Notes: generated by a model not told the origin, from the sequence alone. DNA of 64,000 nucleotides from Chamaecrista fasciculata (GCA_003254925.1 QANZ01055228.1:232491-296490), one strand, 5' to 3'. Positions 22,254 to 35,179 are shown, numbered from the stretch's first letter. Program-made: numbers and translations.

Positions 22254-23839
22254 TATATTATATATGATGCACTTTGCCTAATAAATTGAAAAAGAATGTG
22301 TTATTTTGTTGTTAAAAAAAAAAAAGATTCAACTTGCAGGTTCAACACAACCCAACTTGCAGGTTGTGCTGGGATTTTCCCTTAGCCCACCCCAATCCAA
22401 CCCGCGCTAAGTTAAGAAAAATGGAAATTAAATTACCATATTTTTGGCTAAGAAATGAAGGACTCGTGTTGCATAAGATTAATAGCCATCTCCTTCTCTA
22501 TAAATAACCTACTAATTGACAAAGCAAAGCAAAGTATGGAGTGAAAGAGGGAAGGCGAAACAGTAAGGGATGAGAATGAATTAAGAGAGAGAGAAACGTG
22601 AGATTACGATAATAGCTTATGGAAATTAGGTAAGTTAAGGATTATTTTTTTTTATTTTAATTCTATATAAATTTATTTGTATTTTACCTTATCTGTAATT
22701 TTATTTTAATATTTTACTATCTCAAACTTAATAACATGAATTGTAGAAAAATGATCCTCTGTAAGGAGGTGATCCCAAGATGTGATGGAGATATGATCTT
22801 TTGTATGGAGAGGTGATCTCGGGAGAGATGATCCTTGGTGAATAAGAAAAGTCACTGGTGATCTCAATCATGGTTTGTTTGTTTAGATCCAGCTGGAGGA
22901 CGCCCTGGTATATACGGAGACGGTGAGTGAGGAAAACCACTGAGATGAATGAGGAAAGCCACCAACCATGAGATCGTACGGTAAGAGAGACCGTGACCAT
23001 AACGTTAAAGTAAAAGTAAAAGATGAATTTATGTATTTGAGCTTGAGATTATGTTTTATGTATTTGTTGACATATTTATATTATTTGTGTAACTTATACA
23101 ACGCATAATGTAAACTATTTTTAACTTATTTCTTACTGAGAATTTCTAATTCTCACTCTTATTTCATGATGTACCCAGATTAGGAATCGACCACGTTTAG
23201 GATCGGGAGTTATTATGGGACTATAAGTCTTGTTGATAAACTATTTAATTTATGTAACAATAATTATTTTGTAGAGCTCTATAATTTTATGTATTTAATG
23301 ATTATATTTAGTCATCTTTCATATTTTATTTAATAAATAGATTTTATATTTATAACAAGGATAATAATAGTCTAATTAAAAGGGTGTTACACCTTCTGGT
23401 TCCAAAATCACTTTCAGGTCAAATTTAACCCTATTTGTTGACGGTTCTAACTACATAGAAAAAAAAAAGATTCGTCAAGAGTATCCCGTGACTTTGAATT
23501 CTTCGTAATTAGACTTGAAACGAGAAAGATATAACCAACTTCGCCTGTTTGACTATGAAATAAGAGACCCACGTTAATTTTTTAGCCTAATTTGACCTTG
23601 TTTATTAACGATCTAAATTGGATAAAAAAATTCTCATAAAAAATAATATGTAGCTCAGAACTTATTGCATTCAAACTTGATATAAGAAAAATATGACACA
23701 TTTAGTCATTGGGACCAAAAAGTAAAACTTTTAAATAACTCGGAAGACCAAAATTGCAATAAGAAAAGATAAAATGCTGGATTGTACGTAACCTATCCTA
23801 AAAATAAATGACTAAAATTACACCTCGACCAATAAATAA

Positions 23840-24343
23840 TAATACAGTCCAAAAAGCAATACAAATAAAACCTTGAATATTTCAATACTTTTGCCTAGCT
23901 AAATTATATGAAGGAGTTACAATATATATATATATATTATTTTAAAAAGTCAACATGTATAATATCAAATATAAAATTGCTAATATCAGATATATTAAAT
24001 TAAAACAAGATAACAAACCAAAGTATGATAAATAACCGACACTTAAAAATTATATATTTATGCTACCACTTGTTCTGTTTTCAAATTTGGATTCCATATA
24101 ATATAAAATATATATATATATTAGTCATTATTTCACAGTACAAAAAAAATATCAAAATAATATTTCATACAAAATATTAATAAAATATAAGTAGTTGGAG
24201 TTAATTGAAAAATTTAAATCTATTAAATCTCCACTATTTTTATATTATCTTAAAATATTATATTTTTAAATTTTATAATATTATTAAATAGAGTAAATAG
24301 AAATCAAATAAATTCTTATAAAATAATTTCTTAATATATGTCA

Positions 24344-24374
<31 letters not shown>

Positions 24375-24889
24375 TAATAAGATTTTATTTCTTTCGAAGC
24401 CCACTTGTGCTTATATATATGGATGTATTCAGTGGTTCAATCCAATGATAAGAGGAAAAATAATTTCATAGCTAACCCGATTATTAAAAATTAGTAGTTG
24501 GTCTGATCATTAGAAAAATCCTCTAAATCATTTGATCACATATTCGATAAAGAATTGTCAAATTGGCCAAAAAGAAATTAAAATAAATCATCTTCTTTTT
24601 TTTTTTTTTGGTTTCCAAATAAATTAAATCTTTTGTTTCCTCAAGTTTAGTGGTAGCTTATGCATATATATATATATATATATATATACTAGAGGCTTTG
24701 CGTAAATATGTATGTAAAATAATTAAATAAGGGACTAAATTGTTAACTTAGTAAAGAAAGAGAGACTAAATAGTAAATTTTCTCTTATTTTTAATTTCAT
24801 GGACTATAGTTTTAAACATGGACGACCAGAAAGGGGTGGAGTCATATAATATAAGATATATATTTCTAGTTCTTGGGCCTGAAATAGAG
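23840..24889. other. AT-rich intergenic DNA
   Basis: No gene seen. Contains an AAT-type microsatellite at about 24343-24372 and an (AT)n run at about 24663-24688. Confidence 0.45.
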
Positions 24890-25476
24890 CCCAAAAATGG
24901 TCTTTATGAAGTTAGTCATATTTCTCTCATTTAAAGTTTTAATGTAATGTAATTGAATTTACAGGTTACTTTTAATTTGACGATTTTTTCTCTATTCAAT
25001 TAGGGACATCAACAAACAAGGTGAAATAATACTAAAAAAGTGAGTTTGGTCAAAACATCAGTACCAAGTTTGCGAATATTATTTGACTTCATTAATTTAT
25101 CGATAGTCTCAATTAGACAGAAAAAATTCACCAAGAGTAACTCATAGTACCAATTTCGTCGCATTCGAAATTGAAACAAAAAAGATATATATGACCAATT
25201 TCAAGAAACGAAAGACCTACTTTTTGGCTCGATTTCGGCCTCGTTTAACCTTGTTTACCAACAATTCCAACTGAGAAGAAAAAGAACTCATCAAGAGTAA
25301 CTCGTAGCTTCAATTTCGTTGCATTTAAACTTACAACAAGAAAGATATGATATTCAACAATTAGGGACCAAAATAAAACTGTTGAAAAATATTAATAACC
25401 AAAATGAAACAAAAAAAATTATTAGAGACTAAAACAAAATTTAAGATAAACATTAGAGACGAGAATGAGATTTTCA
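24890..25476. mobile_element. family B relative, left end degraded
   Basis: Internal CATATTTCTCTC, AACAAACAAGGT and GCCTCGTTTAACCTTGTTTAC phrases and the right arm AACATTAGAGACGAGAATGAG match the 14239-14969 element. The left terminus is poorly preserved. Confidence 0.5.
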
Positions 25477-25502
25477 CCTAATCAAACATTGGCTCTAATT
25501 TT

Positions 25503-25677
25503 TTCTGGTTGCTCAAGGTATCCTTCAACCCGATAGACTAAGCACCAATCCTCCGTGGATCTGAGTTTCATTTAAGGGTCTACAGCTCGCTAATTGGTTA
25601 GCGCATACATAAGGCGAGATTCGAACTCTCGACAATTATTACTTAAGCAACCTAGTGAGCTGACCACTAGAATAACC
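25503..25677 (-). mobile_element. tRNA-derived SINE
   Basis: On the minus strand the 5' part has an RNA polymerase III box A-like GTGGTCAGCTCACTAGGTT and a box B GAGTTCGAATCTC about 35 bp later. A SINE body follows (TATGTATGCGCTAACC, GGATTGGTGCTTAGTC), ending GGTATCCTTGAGCAACCAG before a T/A-rich tail. The layout resembles the TS/SolS-type plant SINEs. A duplication was not resolved. Confidence 0.7.
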
Positions 25678-25679
25678 AA

Positions 25680-26331
25680 ACTTATTCAAATGCCAATACT
25701 AAGATTCAAAACCCTTATATATCTCAATTACTTCCTAATAATAGTGGAGATAATCTCTTATTTCGTCCCCTTCTTTAACTTCTTTATTATTGTTAAAAAT
25801 GTATCCGCATTCATTATTTCTGCCATTAAAATCTTCTTTATTATTTTGGGCATTCGGTTAGGTGACGACATCCATTATCAGCTCCGTTCAGACCTTCAAT
25901 GAATCAAATCAAGGGATCAATCACATTGCTCCACACGTGAATTTCACGCTCTTGTTCATACGTGTCATTAATTCATTCGTCAATATCCTTAATTAAGACG
26001 TGCCACATCGGCACTGCATGTAACTACACGACCAGCTGAAACCTTAATCCAAATATCCCATAATTTATTAATGATCAATTCATTTACATTATAAATAATG
26101 CATTCTCCTATTTATGATTTGATATAGTTGATACTGTCTCTAATTAAAAAATTGCTGTTACAAATAATTAACCTCGTGTTGGCAAGTGCCAGTGACACCT
26201 TGGATAAACAAAATGGCATAAAAGACAACAAAAAAGAATAGAATTAGAAAGGATCGAGATTGAGTTAATGGTTCTTGAACTACATAAACAGTTGTTATAT
26301 ATATAAAGGATCGAGATTGAGTTAGTCAAAT
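25680..26331. other. intergenic DNA, no gene seen
   Basis: AT-rich. The 102-aa open frame that overlaps 25594-25902 begins inside the SINE and matches no family. A direct repeat (AAAGGATCGAGATTGAGTTA) lies at about 26250 and 26307. Confidence 0.4.
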
Positions 26332-26340
26332 TATGATATT

Positions 26341-27082
26341 GGTAAAACTACCGTTAGTATTCTCAACGTAAGAGATCATTTTTAGTTATACTCCAAATGT
26401 TTTATTTTGTCAATTATACCTCAAACGTTTCACATTTAAGTCAATTATACCCTAACTCGACATTTTTTTTTGTTTTAAGGTCCTTAAGTTTCCATTATTT
26501 AAAAATCCTCTATTTTCTCAAGATTTTTCTTTCACACGAGTTTTTAACTAATTACAGAACAATTCAGAACGTTTTTCATCTTTAACGAACTAGTCTCTGC
26601 AATTGAGAAATCCAAAAAATCTCTCTCCGATCTATTTTTCACAATTTCTGCAACCACACACACAAACTCGTCGATGAGCCTCGAATACAGTGAGAGCTAG
26701 AGAAGCAAACTAGAGAAAATGAGTAAAAGAGGCGGTTGTAAGAGAAGGAAAATGGATGAGAACGATGAAATTTTGGGGAGATTAGGAAGCTGAGGACGAC
26801 AACGAGAAGGACCATGTCGACGGAAAAGAGGACAGCGACGATGAAGTGTGGTGGTGATGTTTTAGGGTAAGAGAAAGAGGGTTTGTTCAAGGCTTCTAAG
26901 GACCTGTTTGTTAAAGATGACAAATATATATTTTGGACTATTCTATAATTAATTAGGGGTTGGGGTATAAATTATAATTGACTCAAATGTGAAACGTTGG
27001 AATTATAATTGACCAAAAATAAATGTTGGGGGTATAACAAAAAATAACTACATACGTCGGAGGAACCAACATTATTTTTACC
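26341..27082 (-). mobile_element. family C foldback element (~740 bp)
   Basis: Left GGTAAAACTACCGTTAGTAT and right terminus ..ATTATTTTTACC are inverted, with TCAATTATACC / GGTATAA arms. Flanks TATGATATT and GGTGATATT agree in 7 of 9 bases. The GC-richer interior (about 26600-26930) carries the same fragment as the 50121-50898 copy but in opposite orientation. That fragment (SLTNRSLEA peptide) is not a recognised gene. Confidence 0.65.
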
Positions 27083-27089
27083 GGTGATA

Positions 27090-28335
27090 TTTGAATGGTT
27101 GTATCTTCTACTATAACTTTTAAGAAAATAAAATTTTATCTTCGGTAGCAAGTAGCAACTATAATTTGTAATTTAATGGTAAGTATTTAATTTAATAAAT
27201 GGTGATTTCAAAGCTAAGATTATATATTGTGGTCCATTTGTCAACTCTTTTCATATCTCTTATTTGAATATTTGATATTATCCCCTTCCATGGTGTGCTA
27301 CAAGTACTCCAAATTGCTAAGCTACCTAGCCCTCTTCGTAAATAAAGTTATAAAAAGATATTTGGAATTAATAATATTGGATTGGACATGCATGTATATA
27401 TATATACACATACATGAGAAATTAGAAGCGTATTAAAGTGTCACTTTTAAAAAAATAAAATATCAAAGTGAAATCGATCCATAGAATAAGATGTCAAAGT
27501 GTGATTTACCCTAAATATTATCATATATATATATATATAAAGTGTTGATTTACACTTTATTTATATATATATATATATATATGTGATTTTTGTTATAGAA
27601 AGTAAGATAGTTGAGAGTTGAGACATCTTATTTTCTTGTCATTAGATATGTGTTTTTTTCATATTGAGATTTATATAATAAAATAAAATTTATGACACAA
27701 ATTTTAATATAAAAAAAATAGATCTAATGATTAAAAAATGAAGTGTCCTAGTACTTAAAATTTTTTTGTAAATTTTCCATATATATATGCTCAATATTCA
27801 TGCACCTTATCTCAATAAAGAAAATGAAAGAAAACACCCTAAAATATGGAGATTCTGATTACTTTCGGATCATAAAGCCGTGATTCTTACCCCCTTTTTT
27901 TTTTCTTTAAAATCATATCATATATATGTTTAAATTCTAGAATTCCCAAGCTGGCTTTATTAGCTAAAGCTCAAGGCTGTGATGGACTCATCACTCAATG
28001 ATATTGACCCCCACGTGCACACAAGACAATAGGCTAGGCCCACGCAATCATCTATCTCTTTTCCTTAATTTTCCTTATATAGAGTTGAGGAAATTATATA
28101 ATATTTATACTTTTTTGTAAGAAAAATATAATTATTAGGTCATCCATCATGCATCTCCCTCTTGCCAATTTATATTCTGGCTGCATGCACATGCCTAATA
28201 TAGCCAAAATCAGACAAGCATTGAACTACCTTGTTTCTTCTTCCCCTAGATTGTAGCCTACTAAATATAAACTTTTTTTAACTTCAAAAGAATAGTCTGG
28301 TCAAGAAGGGGAGGAAACTCCGGAACCAGAAGAAA
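27090..28335. other. AT-rich intergenic DNA
   Basis: No gene seen. Several (AT)n runs (about 27520-27580). About 27940-28260 is more complex and includes CCCCACGTGCAC (a G-box) at about 28008 and a TATATAGAG; it might be ancient promoter sequence, but no associated coding region is visible. Confidence 0.4.
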
Positions 28336-28339
28336 AGAA

Positions 28340-28869
28340 AAAGAAAATTGTAATCTTCTAGGTGACTTGTGCGGGAATTCAAATCAATGGTAAGATTTAT
28401 AAAGATTATAATCTTAGTTGTTAAAATTTGAGAATCTTGAGAAATCTTTTAAGGTGACTTGTATTCAGTTAGTTGATAATTTTTGGGGATAAACATATCT
28501 TTGTGGTTAAGGATTTAAATAGTTGTGCCTATTATCCTAATAGACCTACATTAAGTAATCCTTATAAGACTAGGATTTGAGATGCTTATAAATAGTTAGC
28601 TATAGGGATTGATGATCAGTAGTACATCACAAGATATCTCAAGAAAGGCTCTTAGGGATACTCAGTTAGAGTTGATAAAATAGAGATATAAGTGATTTAT
28701 TTATCAGGTTATTATTGTATAGTCTAATTCAATATAGTGAAATTTCTTGTTCTTGGGTTGATGTAGGTCACACTGACCGAACCACAGTAAATTATTTGTG
28801 TTCATCTATTCTTCTCTATATTTATTTGATCTATAAATATTTGTTAGGAGATACTCTAAATTCTAACAA
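28340..28869 (+). mobile_element. truncated copia element: 3' end plus LTR
   Basis: 28398-28869 is a diverged, opposite-strand copy of the LTR at 4901-5313 (ATTATAATCTTAG.TGTTAA...AGATACTCTAAATTCTAACA). The 60 bp before it (GTAATCTTCTAGGTGACTTG, GGGAATTCAAATCAA) match the region just inside the 3' LTR of that element. So this is a 5'-truncated relative rather than a clean solo LTR. Confidence 0.75.
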
Positions 28870-29643
28870 AACCAGAAAAAGATAAAACTACATGATATTA
28901 AAGTATATTTCACCCTCATATCAACTAGGGTAAGAACAATGACAACATTGGGGGAGACCATAAGCAACATGACATTTATGTTGCCATAACGTTTGTTTTC
29001 AAGTTTCCATCATTCTGAGACAAACATGCAGATCACGAACCCCGACAACTGCAGCAGTTTGCATGAGGCATAGAGCCATACGATTCAAGTAGCCTCTGTC
29101 TAGCCATTAACATCTTTAATTTCTTCAACCCTAATTCAATATATAGTATGAACTATTAATTTTCTCCAAGATTTTGCCTTTAATTACCAAAAAAATATTG
29201 TCTTTTAACGACTGTTTTATTTGGCCATAATGATAATTTAAATTAATGTTTAAACCATAGCAAACAAACAGCGAAATACCCTCTCTTTTCTTTCTTTGTT
29301 GCGAGTCACACAATAACAAATATTCTTTTAAGGGTAATAATGTATAGGGTATTCGATGTTTTTATATCAATTTATTTTATCCAATATATGTGATATGTAT
29401 ATTTGTGTGATATTTGATATTTAGTATATTTTTTTTTGGCCAAAATATTTAGCATATTTGAAATACTCAAAAATAATAATATGGAATAAGATATCTTAAT
29501 TTACAAATCGAATATATATAATATTCAATATTTATTGTTCAGCTAAAATAAATCAAATTTTTTTTTTGGACTGAGCTAAAATAAATCAATTGAGCTAACT
29601 TATTTTGATAGTTATAATATTTATGATTTAAACAAAAATAATA
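28870..29643. other. intergenic DNA, no gene seen
   Basis: Unique-looking stretch at 28930-29110, then AT-rich sequence. Nothing recognisable. Confidence 0.4.
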
Positions 29644-29652
29644 AAATATTTA

Positions 29653-29990
29653 GGGTAAATTACACTTTGGTACCTTGTGGTTTGACCCTATCTCACTTTG
29701 GTACCCTTTTGCGCTATTTTGTAATTTTAACCATAACAAATTTTGCAAAAATTATATATTGACCCCAAAAAATTTTCAAAAAATTACAAATAGGTCCCTG
29801 AATACATATTATCTAGGGACTAAAGTGAAAACTTCAAAAAAAATTGGGGTCAATATGTAAGTTTTGCAAAATTTGTTATGGTTAAAATTACAAAATAGCT
29901 CCACAGGGTACCAAAGTGTTAATGGAGAATACCACAGGGTACCAAAGTGAAATAGGGTCAAACTATAGGGTACCAAAGTGTAATTTACTC
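29653..29990. mobile_element. family A MULE-MITE, complete (338 bp)
   Basis: GGGTAAATTACACTTTGGTA at the left and ACCAAAGTGTAATTTACTC at the right. Flanked by identical AAATATTTA at 29644-29652 and 29991-29999. The interior is itself a long inverted repeat (GTAATTTTAACCATAAC / GTTATGGTTAAAATTAC). No ORF of known type. Confidence 0.82.
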
Positions 29991-29999
29991 AAATATTTA

Positions 30000-30600
30000 T
30001 ATTTTAAGATATATAATACTATCTATATATCTAATTCATTTTAGAGGGATATAAGATAATTGAGATATTATTTGTATTTACTCAATATTTGAATACTTGT
30101 CCAAATTAATTGTCAGCTCTAGATTCTTTGTGTTGCACAAATAATTTTTGTTGCCCTCTGTCTAGTCTTCAATGTTTTGTCTCTGTTAGTTTCAAACTTA
30201 ATCTCATAATCTGTGTCGCACGGCTATGGGCGGGAGAGTACTTCCAATGATAATAATTACATTGACAATATTTGAATTAAAACTTCACTTAAATAGCACA
30301 GAACGATATTGTGTCACAGATATGTTCTCAAGTTAAGGTTAGGGGTTTTTGTCTTTTTGAAACCAATTGATTAAGTGGCTGTTCATTAAAAATGAAAATT
30401 ATTAGCATAATTAATATGAATGTTATGGTAAATCAGAAGTTTCCTATTCTAAATATTTTTATTAATTAATATGACTGGTTGGATCATGTTGGTTCAATAA
30501 TGATGTGAAAATGATTGAGAATTCACATGAGACCATTCATCGTAGAACCAGAAGATTCTTCAATGTAAAGAATTCTCTAATATTTTTGTTCTCGGAAAAA
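30000..30600. other. intergenic DNA, no gene seen
   Basis: AT-rich. The 3' part may already be degraded gag/pol of the copia element that follows, but nothing is recognisable. Confidence 0.35.
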
Positions 30601-30609
30601 ATTAATTAT

Positions 30610-33485
30610 GAAAGAATCACTAGTTAAAATTGGGATTGAGTCCCTTACATATCTAGAATGTATGGTGATTATATGGGCTCATTCACCTACCATGCGGACC
30701 ATTCGAATATTTTATAGATGCATCTACAATATGGTCGCATGTGTGATTATTATCAACTTGCAACATGGTATTTGCGAAGAATACTTGTGCAAGTAATTTG
30801 ATTAAGAGTATTATTTCCAGATTGTGTTATTAAGATAATCTGTTTGATAATGCTAATGAGTTTATGTCTCAAGTTTTTAATGACTATTATATATTTATTG
30901 AGACAAAAGTTGAACGTCTTGAAGCTTACGTTCATATATAAAATGGTCTAACAGAGTCATTTATTAAATGCCTCCAGTTGATAGCTAGACCAATACTTAT
31001 GAGAACAGAACACATTGTTTTAGCACAGTGATATGCTATTTATACGCATCAGAAAAAGAAATTATTATAAATTCTCCCAATTATAATTGGCTTTGGGCCA
31101 GGAGCCATATATTTTCCATCTTAGAATTTTTGGTTGTGCGATTATGTTCCAATTACTCCACCACAACGCACAAAGATGGGTTCTCATATGTGGGGAGCAA
31201 AATATGTTGGATATATATAAATCTCCTTCTATAATAAAGTATATTGAACCAATGATTGGAGATTTATTTACAAAAAGATTTGGTTATTATCATTATGATA
31301 AATCAATATTTCCAACATTAGGGGGGAGAAAGTGAACAGTTGGTAAAGAAAAACGATTGGAATTATTGTATTTATTTCATTTAGATCCTCGAATAAAGCA
31401 ATGTGAACCAGAAGTTCATTTGCAAAATATTACCAATCGTTTGCCAGATGCATTTACTGACCTTAAAATCTTATATACCAGCTGTAAATGCTCCAATTTG
31501 AATCGATGTCCCAGCAGGACAATCTATTATGGTACAGATGAAATTAATCCACGATTGAAACGTGGAAGACCAATCAGTTCCAAAGATAAAATTTTTTAAA
31601 AAGAGGAAAAGAGCAAATAATCAAGATGGTCATTTTATAGAGGCAGGTTCTCCTGAAGAGATCTAAGACATAACTATTCTTGAAAGTTGAAACCTTAAAG
31701 GAGGATCAGGTGCCTGAGAATTATAATGAGAATGATAATGAAGAAATCTCAATAAGCTATGTCAAAAGTGGAACCATAAAGCATATTATTGTCGACAACA
31801 ATTTTTCATATAATGTTGCAACGAAAATAAATGAGGATCTTTAACTTGAAGCTGTCAAAGAATGTTGACAGAAAAATAATTGGCCAAAATGGAAAGATGC
31901 AATTCAAGCAAGATTAGCTTCACTTGATAAGTGTGAAGTTTTTGGACCAGCAGTCCAAACACCTAAAGGTGTAAAGCCAGTGGGGTACAAATTAATTTTT
32001 GTGAGAAAACGAAATGAGAAAAATGGAGTCATAAGATATAATGCTCTACTTGTACAAAAAGGTTTTTCTCAAATGACTGGCATAGATTATGTGGAAACAT
32101 ATTCTCATGTGGTGAATGCAATTACCTTAAGATATTTTATTAGTCTGACAGTGCGTGAAACGCTTGATATGCATTAAATAAATGTGGTTACATGCTATAG
32201 CTTACTGAATAATGAAATTCACATGAAAATCCTTGAGGATTTAAATCACTATAAGCATGCAGGATTTTTTGGGAAAATTGTTCAATATTTGTCCTTCAAT
32301 AGGTCGAAATGATAGAGATATGTGATACATTCGTCTCAATGAATATATTTGTTGAATGAATGATATAAAAATGATCCAATTTGTTCATGTATTTTTATTA
32401 GGAGACATGAATCAAAATGTGTGATAATTGATGTGTATGTTGATGATTCAAATATTGTGAGAACTCCTGAAGAGCTCCAAAATATAGTATATTATTTAAA
32501 GAAAGAATTTGAGATGAAAAAGTTTAGAATATCAAAGTTTTGTCTCGGTCTGTAGATCGAGCACTTAACTAGTAAAAATTTGAGATTATTTAAAGTTATA
32601 AAGCCCTTCCGTTGAGTACTCCCAATGGTTGTAATATTGTTAGATATAAATAAGTCAAGAGTTTATTTTATTGAAATTACATACTAACTCAAGACATCCA
32701 GAAAATGTGTAATTTGCCTTTGCAGGAAAATGTATCAACTATATTGTTTAAAGATAATGTAGCATATGTGTAGCTCAGCTAAAAGTATTATACATCAAAG
32801 GAGCTAGAAGGAAACATATTTCATCAAATTTGTTCTTCATTCAAAATCTTCAAGGAAATGTGATAAAGAAGTTCAACAAATTCATTCAAGCAACAATTAC
32901 TCAGGTTTATTCACCAAGGCATTACCAGTCACAAATTTTGAAACGTTGGTGCATGAAATTGGAATGCGATGACTAAAAAATGTTTAGTGATGCAATAATG
33001 AGGGGGAGTCTAAGTATGTTGTACTCGTTTTTCCTTTGTTAAGGTTTTATCCCATTGGGTTTTCCTAACAAAGGTTTTTAACGAGGCAACTTATAATGGG
33101 AGCATAATTGTAATGGTGTACTCTTTTTCCTTCACTAGGTTTTTGTCCCACAGGGTTTTTCCTAGTAAGGTTTTAATGAGGCACATTTTTGGACATCTAA
33201 GGGGGAGTGTTATGAAACATTTTATAGTGGATGTCCTTACCACTCCCAAAACTCCCATATTAAATTCTATCATGTATAACCCCTAATTGATTAAGATTTA
33301 AGGGCATGTTTAATTCTTGTAACCTATAGTTATAGGTTAGCCTTACAAGTCCTATAAATAGGTAATGTATGCAAGTGTTGGGGTGATCTCTATGAAGTTA
33401 ATGATTATATTTCTTCTCCCCATCTTATCTCTATTGTTCTATTTCTTCTCCTCCTTCTACATCTTATACATATTATTTTATAACA
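30610..33485 (+). mobile_element. decayed SIRE-like Ty1/copia element with 3' LTR
   Basis: Plus-strand fragments in shifting frames match copia pol. Integrase core is seen at about 30680-31300 (WSHVC, LDNANEF, VHIQNGLTES-type residues, HLRIFGCA). The RT start is at about 31900-32180 (AIQARLASLDK, GVKPVGYKLIFVRKR, VQKGFSQ.TGIDY.ETY) and later RT near 32430 (VYVDD). Numerous stops break it. AAGGGGGAG at 33199-33207 is the polypurine tract, directly followed by an LTR (33208-33485, TGTTATGAAAC..TATAACA) with TATAAATAGG at 33354. No 5' LTR was found. Confidence 0.78.
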
Positions 33486-33607
33486 AGGTCAAAATTAATA
33501 TTATTTAAATCAAATACAAAAGTGATGGGAGATGAACTCATTATATATCATGATATTCACTACTGATATAACAGGGTTATCTTAGTCACCTATCCCAATT
33601 TTAAGAA

Positions 33608-33702
33608 AAAAAGTTGTCCTCAAATCATAAATATTATAACTCATAAGATCTAACTTATTTTGACAGTTATAATATTTATGATTTGAGGACAACTTTTTTT
33701 CT
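33608..33702. repeat. short perfect hairpin (MITE-like)
   Basis: AAAGTTGTCCTCAAATCATA.. and its complement ..TATGATTTGAGGACAACTTT form arms of over 30 bp with a ~30-bp loop. No flanking duplication was confirmed. Confidence 0.55.
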
Positions 33703-33882
33703 TTGTGAAGAGTAGTAAATGGAATAAAAAAAGTACAGATAGATTTTATTTGAAAATAATTTTGATGTAATTAGATTTTTAGAATTATTTCTTTTTCTGA
33801 CTTGTTTTTTTCTTTCCACTTTGTGTGATATGACTCACGAATTTACAAACAAAATAAAAATAAAATCATCCATCGGTCCATC

Positions 33883-34052
33883 GGGAGTGGATCTGCTCAA
33901 TTATGGGAATGATAAAGTATGGTGAAGTATGAATCTCAACCATCAATTCCTTCAACCATCATCATTGGGAACAAAACTAGAAATAGAATGGATGGTTGAG
34001 ATTCATACTTCACCATACTTTATCACTCCCATAATTGAGCAGATCCACTCCC
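33883..34052. mobile_element. 170-bp MITE with exact 9-bp TSD
   Basis: Inverted termini GGGAGTGGATCTGCTCAATT / AATTGAGCAGATCCACTCCC extend about 60 bp inward (GATAAAGTATGGTGAAGTAT). Flanks CGGTCCATC at 33874-33882 and 34053-34061 are identical. The near-perfect arms suggest a recent, MULE-type insertion. Confidence 0.85.
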
Positions 34053-34283
34053 CGGTCCATCACCCTTCTGTCCCTTCTCTCTAGTATAGGCCCAAAGACT
34101 ATCATATTGGACCAACACTACTGGCTCACTTCCACTTCTTTAATCTATTATAGTATCCATATTTTATATGTGGTTTATTTGTAACTTGCTTGATAGACCA
34201 AAAAAAAAACAATTGTAAATTGCTTGACTCTATAAAGGTCTTACTTCCATGAAGCTTGTTTATGTGTGCAAGATGTTTTTTTT

Positions 34284-35173
34284 AACAAAGTCCTATTTTG
34301 GTGTCTCAAGTATGTTCAAAGTTATGTTTTGATCTTTCAAATTTTTTTCATTTTGTTTTGGTCCCTCAAGTAATCAAAAAGTTTCACTGTTAGTCCTTAA
34401 TTCTTTTTCATCCCATTTTTCTGTTAAAAAAGGAAAAAACTAACTCTAATATCCTAAAAGTTTTATTTTTATACATTAAGGTCATTAAATGACCTTTTAT
34501 AATGGGACCAAAACATAAAAAAAAAAAAAAATTGGAGTTTAATAGATTTCACCCAAAACAAAAAGAAAAGAACACACTAATATTTCTTCTGAGAAGAATA
34601 TGGTAGTCTTTCTTCTTCTTCTTCTTTGGTGAAACTGACTTCACTAGAATCGAGCCTGGCGCGACAATGTAGCGGATGGACAAATTCCGGTAGTCGTCGT
34701 AGTCGTATTGTAGTTGTAGTCACTGTCTTCGAAGTTGCCGTTCTGACCACCGGGGCCTTCGTCGAAGTTCAACGAGTAACGCCTCTTCTGTTTCTATAAA
34801 ACCTTCAAATAAGTTCTTCCACCTTTGATGATGACGAAGAAGAAAGACTACCGTGTACTTCTCAGAAAAGATTAATATATTCTTTTTGTTTTTTGTTTTT
34901 GGGTGAAATATATTAAAATCTCAATTTTTTTTTTCTTTTTCTTATATTTTGATTCTATTATAAAGAGGAAAGAATCTTAATGCACAAAAATAAAATTTTG
35001 GGGAGATTAAAGTTAGTTTTTCCCTTTTTTTAACAAAAAAAAAGTGGATGGAAAAGAGTCATGACTAACGGTAGAATATTTTGAAAACTTGATGGACCAA
35101 AACGGAACGAAAAAAGTTGTGGGACTAAAATGGAACTTTGAGCAAACTTGAGGGATCAAAATAACACTTTGAC
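34284..35173. mobile_element. family G foldback element (~890 bp) with coding-like core
   Basis: AACAAAGTCCTATTTTGGTG and its diverged inverse ..CAAAATAACACTTTGAC bound the element; eight T residues lie on each side. A second inverted pair (TGGTAGTCTTTCTTCTTCTT / GAAGAAAGACTACCGTG) encloses a GC-rich core at about 34640-34810. The core looks like captured coding sequence, but no domain is recognised. A remnant of this family is at 1855-1965. Confidence 0.65.
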
Positions 35174-35179
35174 TTTTTT

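Larger units (their letters stand above)
20885..23391 (+). mobile_element. probable solo LTR (Ty3/gypsy-like ends) with nested inserts
   Basis: Begins TGTAACATCTCAAATTTT and ends GGGTGTTACA, ends typical of plant gypsy LTRs (TGTAACA..TGTTACA). The flanks are CCTTT and CCTTC, a 5-bp duplication with one mismatch. A TATAAATA at 22499-22506 is a plausible LTR promoter. About 22740-23000 has degenerate GATC-rich repeats. Neither internal gag-pol nor a second LTR is present. Removing nested inserts leaves about 1.4 kb. Confidence 0.6.
20464..23830. mobile_element. family B foldback element, split by an LTR insertion
   Basis: Left terminus GGTCAAAGTACAATTTTGG and right terminus TAAAATTACACCTCGACC are inverted relatives. 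They are flanked by an exact 9-bp duplication AATAAATAA at 20455-20463 and 23831-23839. The two halves (20464-20884 and 23392-23830) read as one ~0.86-kb element when the 20885-23391 insert is ignored. Confidence 0.75.

Noticed and set aside
22728..23000. 90-aa minus-strand ORF as a gene
   Set aside because: It consists of degenerate GATC-rich repeats inside the probable LTR and shows no family similarity.
25560..25677. Functional tRNA gene
   Set aside because: Only the two internal promoter boxes resemble tRNA; the acceptor stem and length do not, and a SINE body follows.
28398..28869. Clean solo LTR from recombination
   Set aside because: About 60 bp of internal 3' sequence precede it and no flanking duplication is seen, so it is a truncated element.
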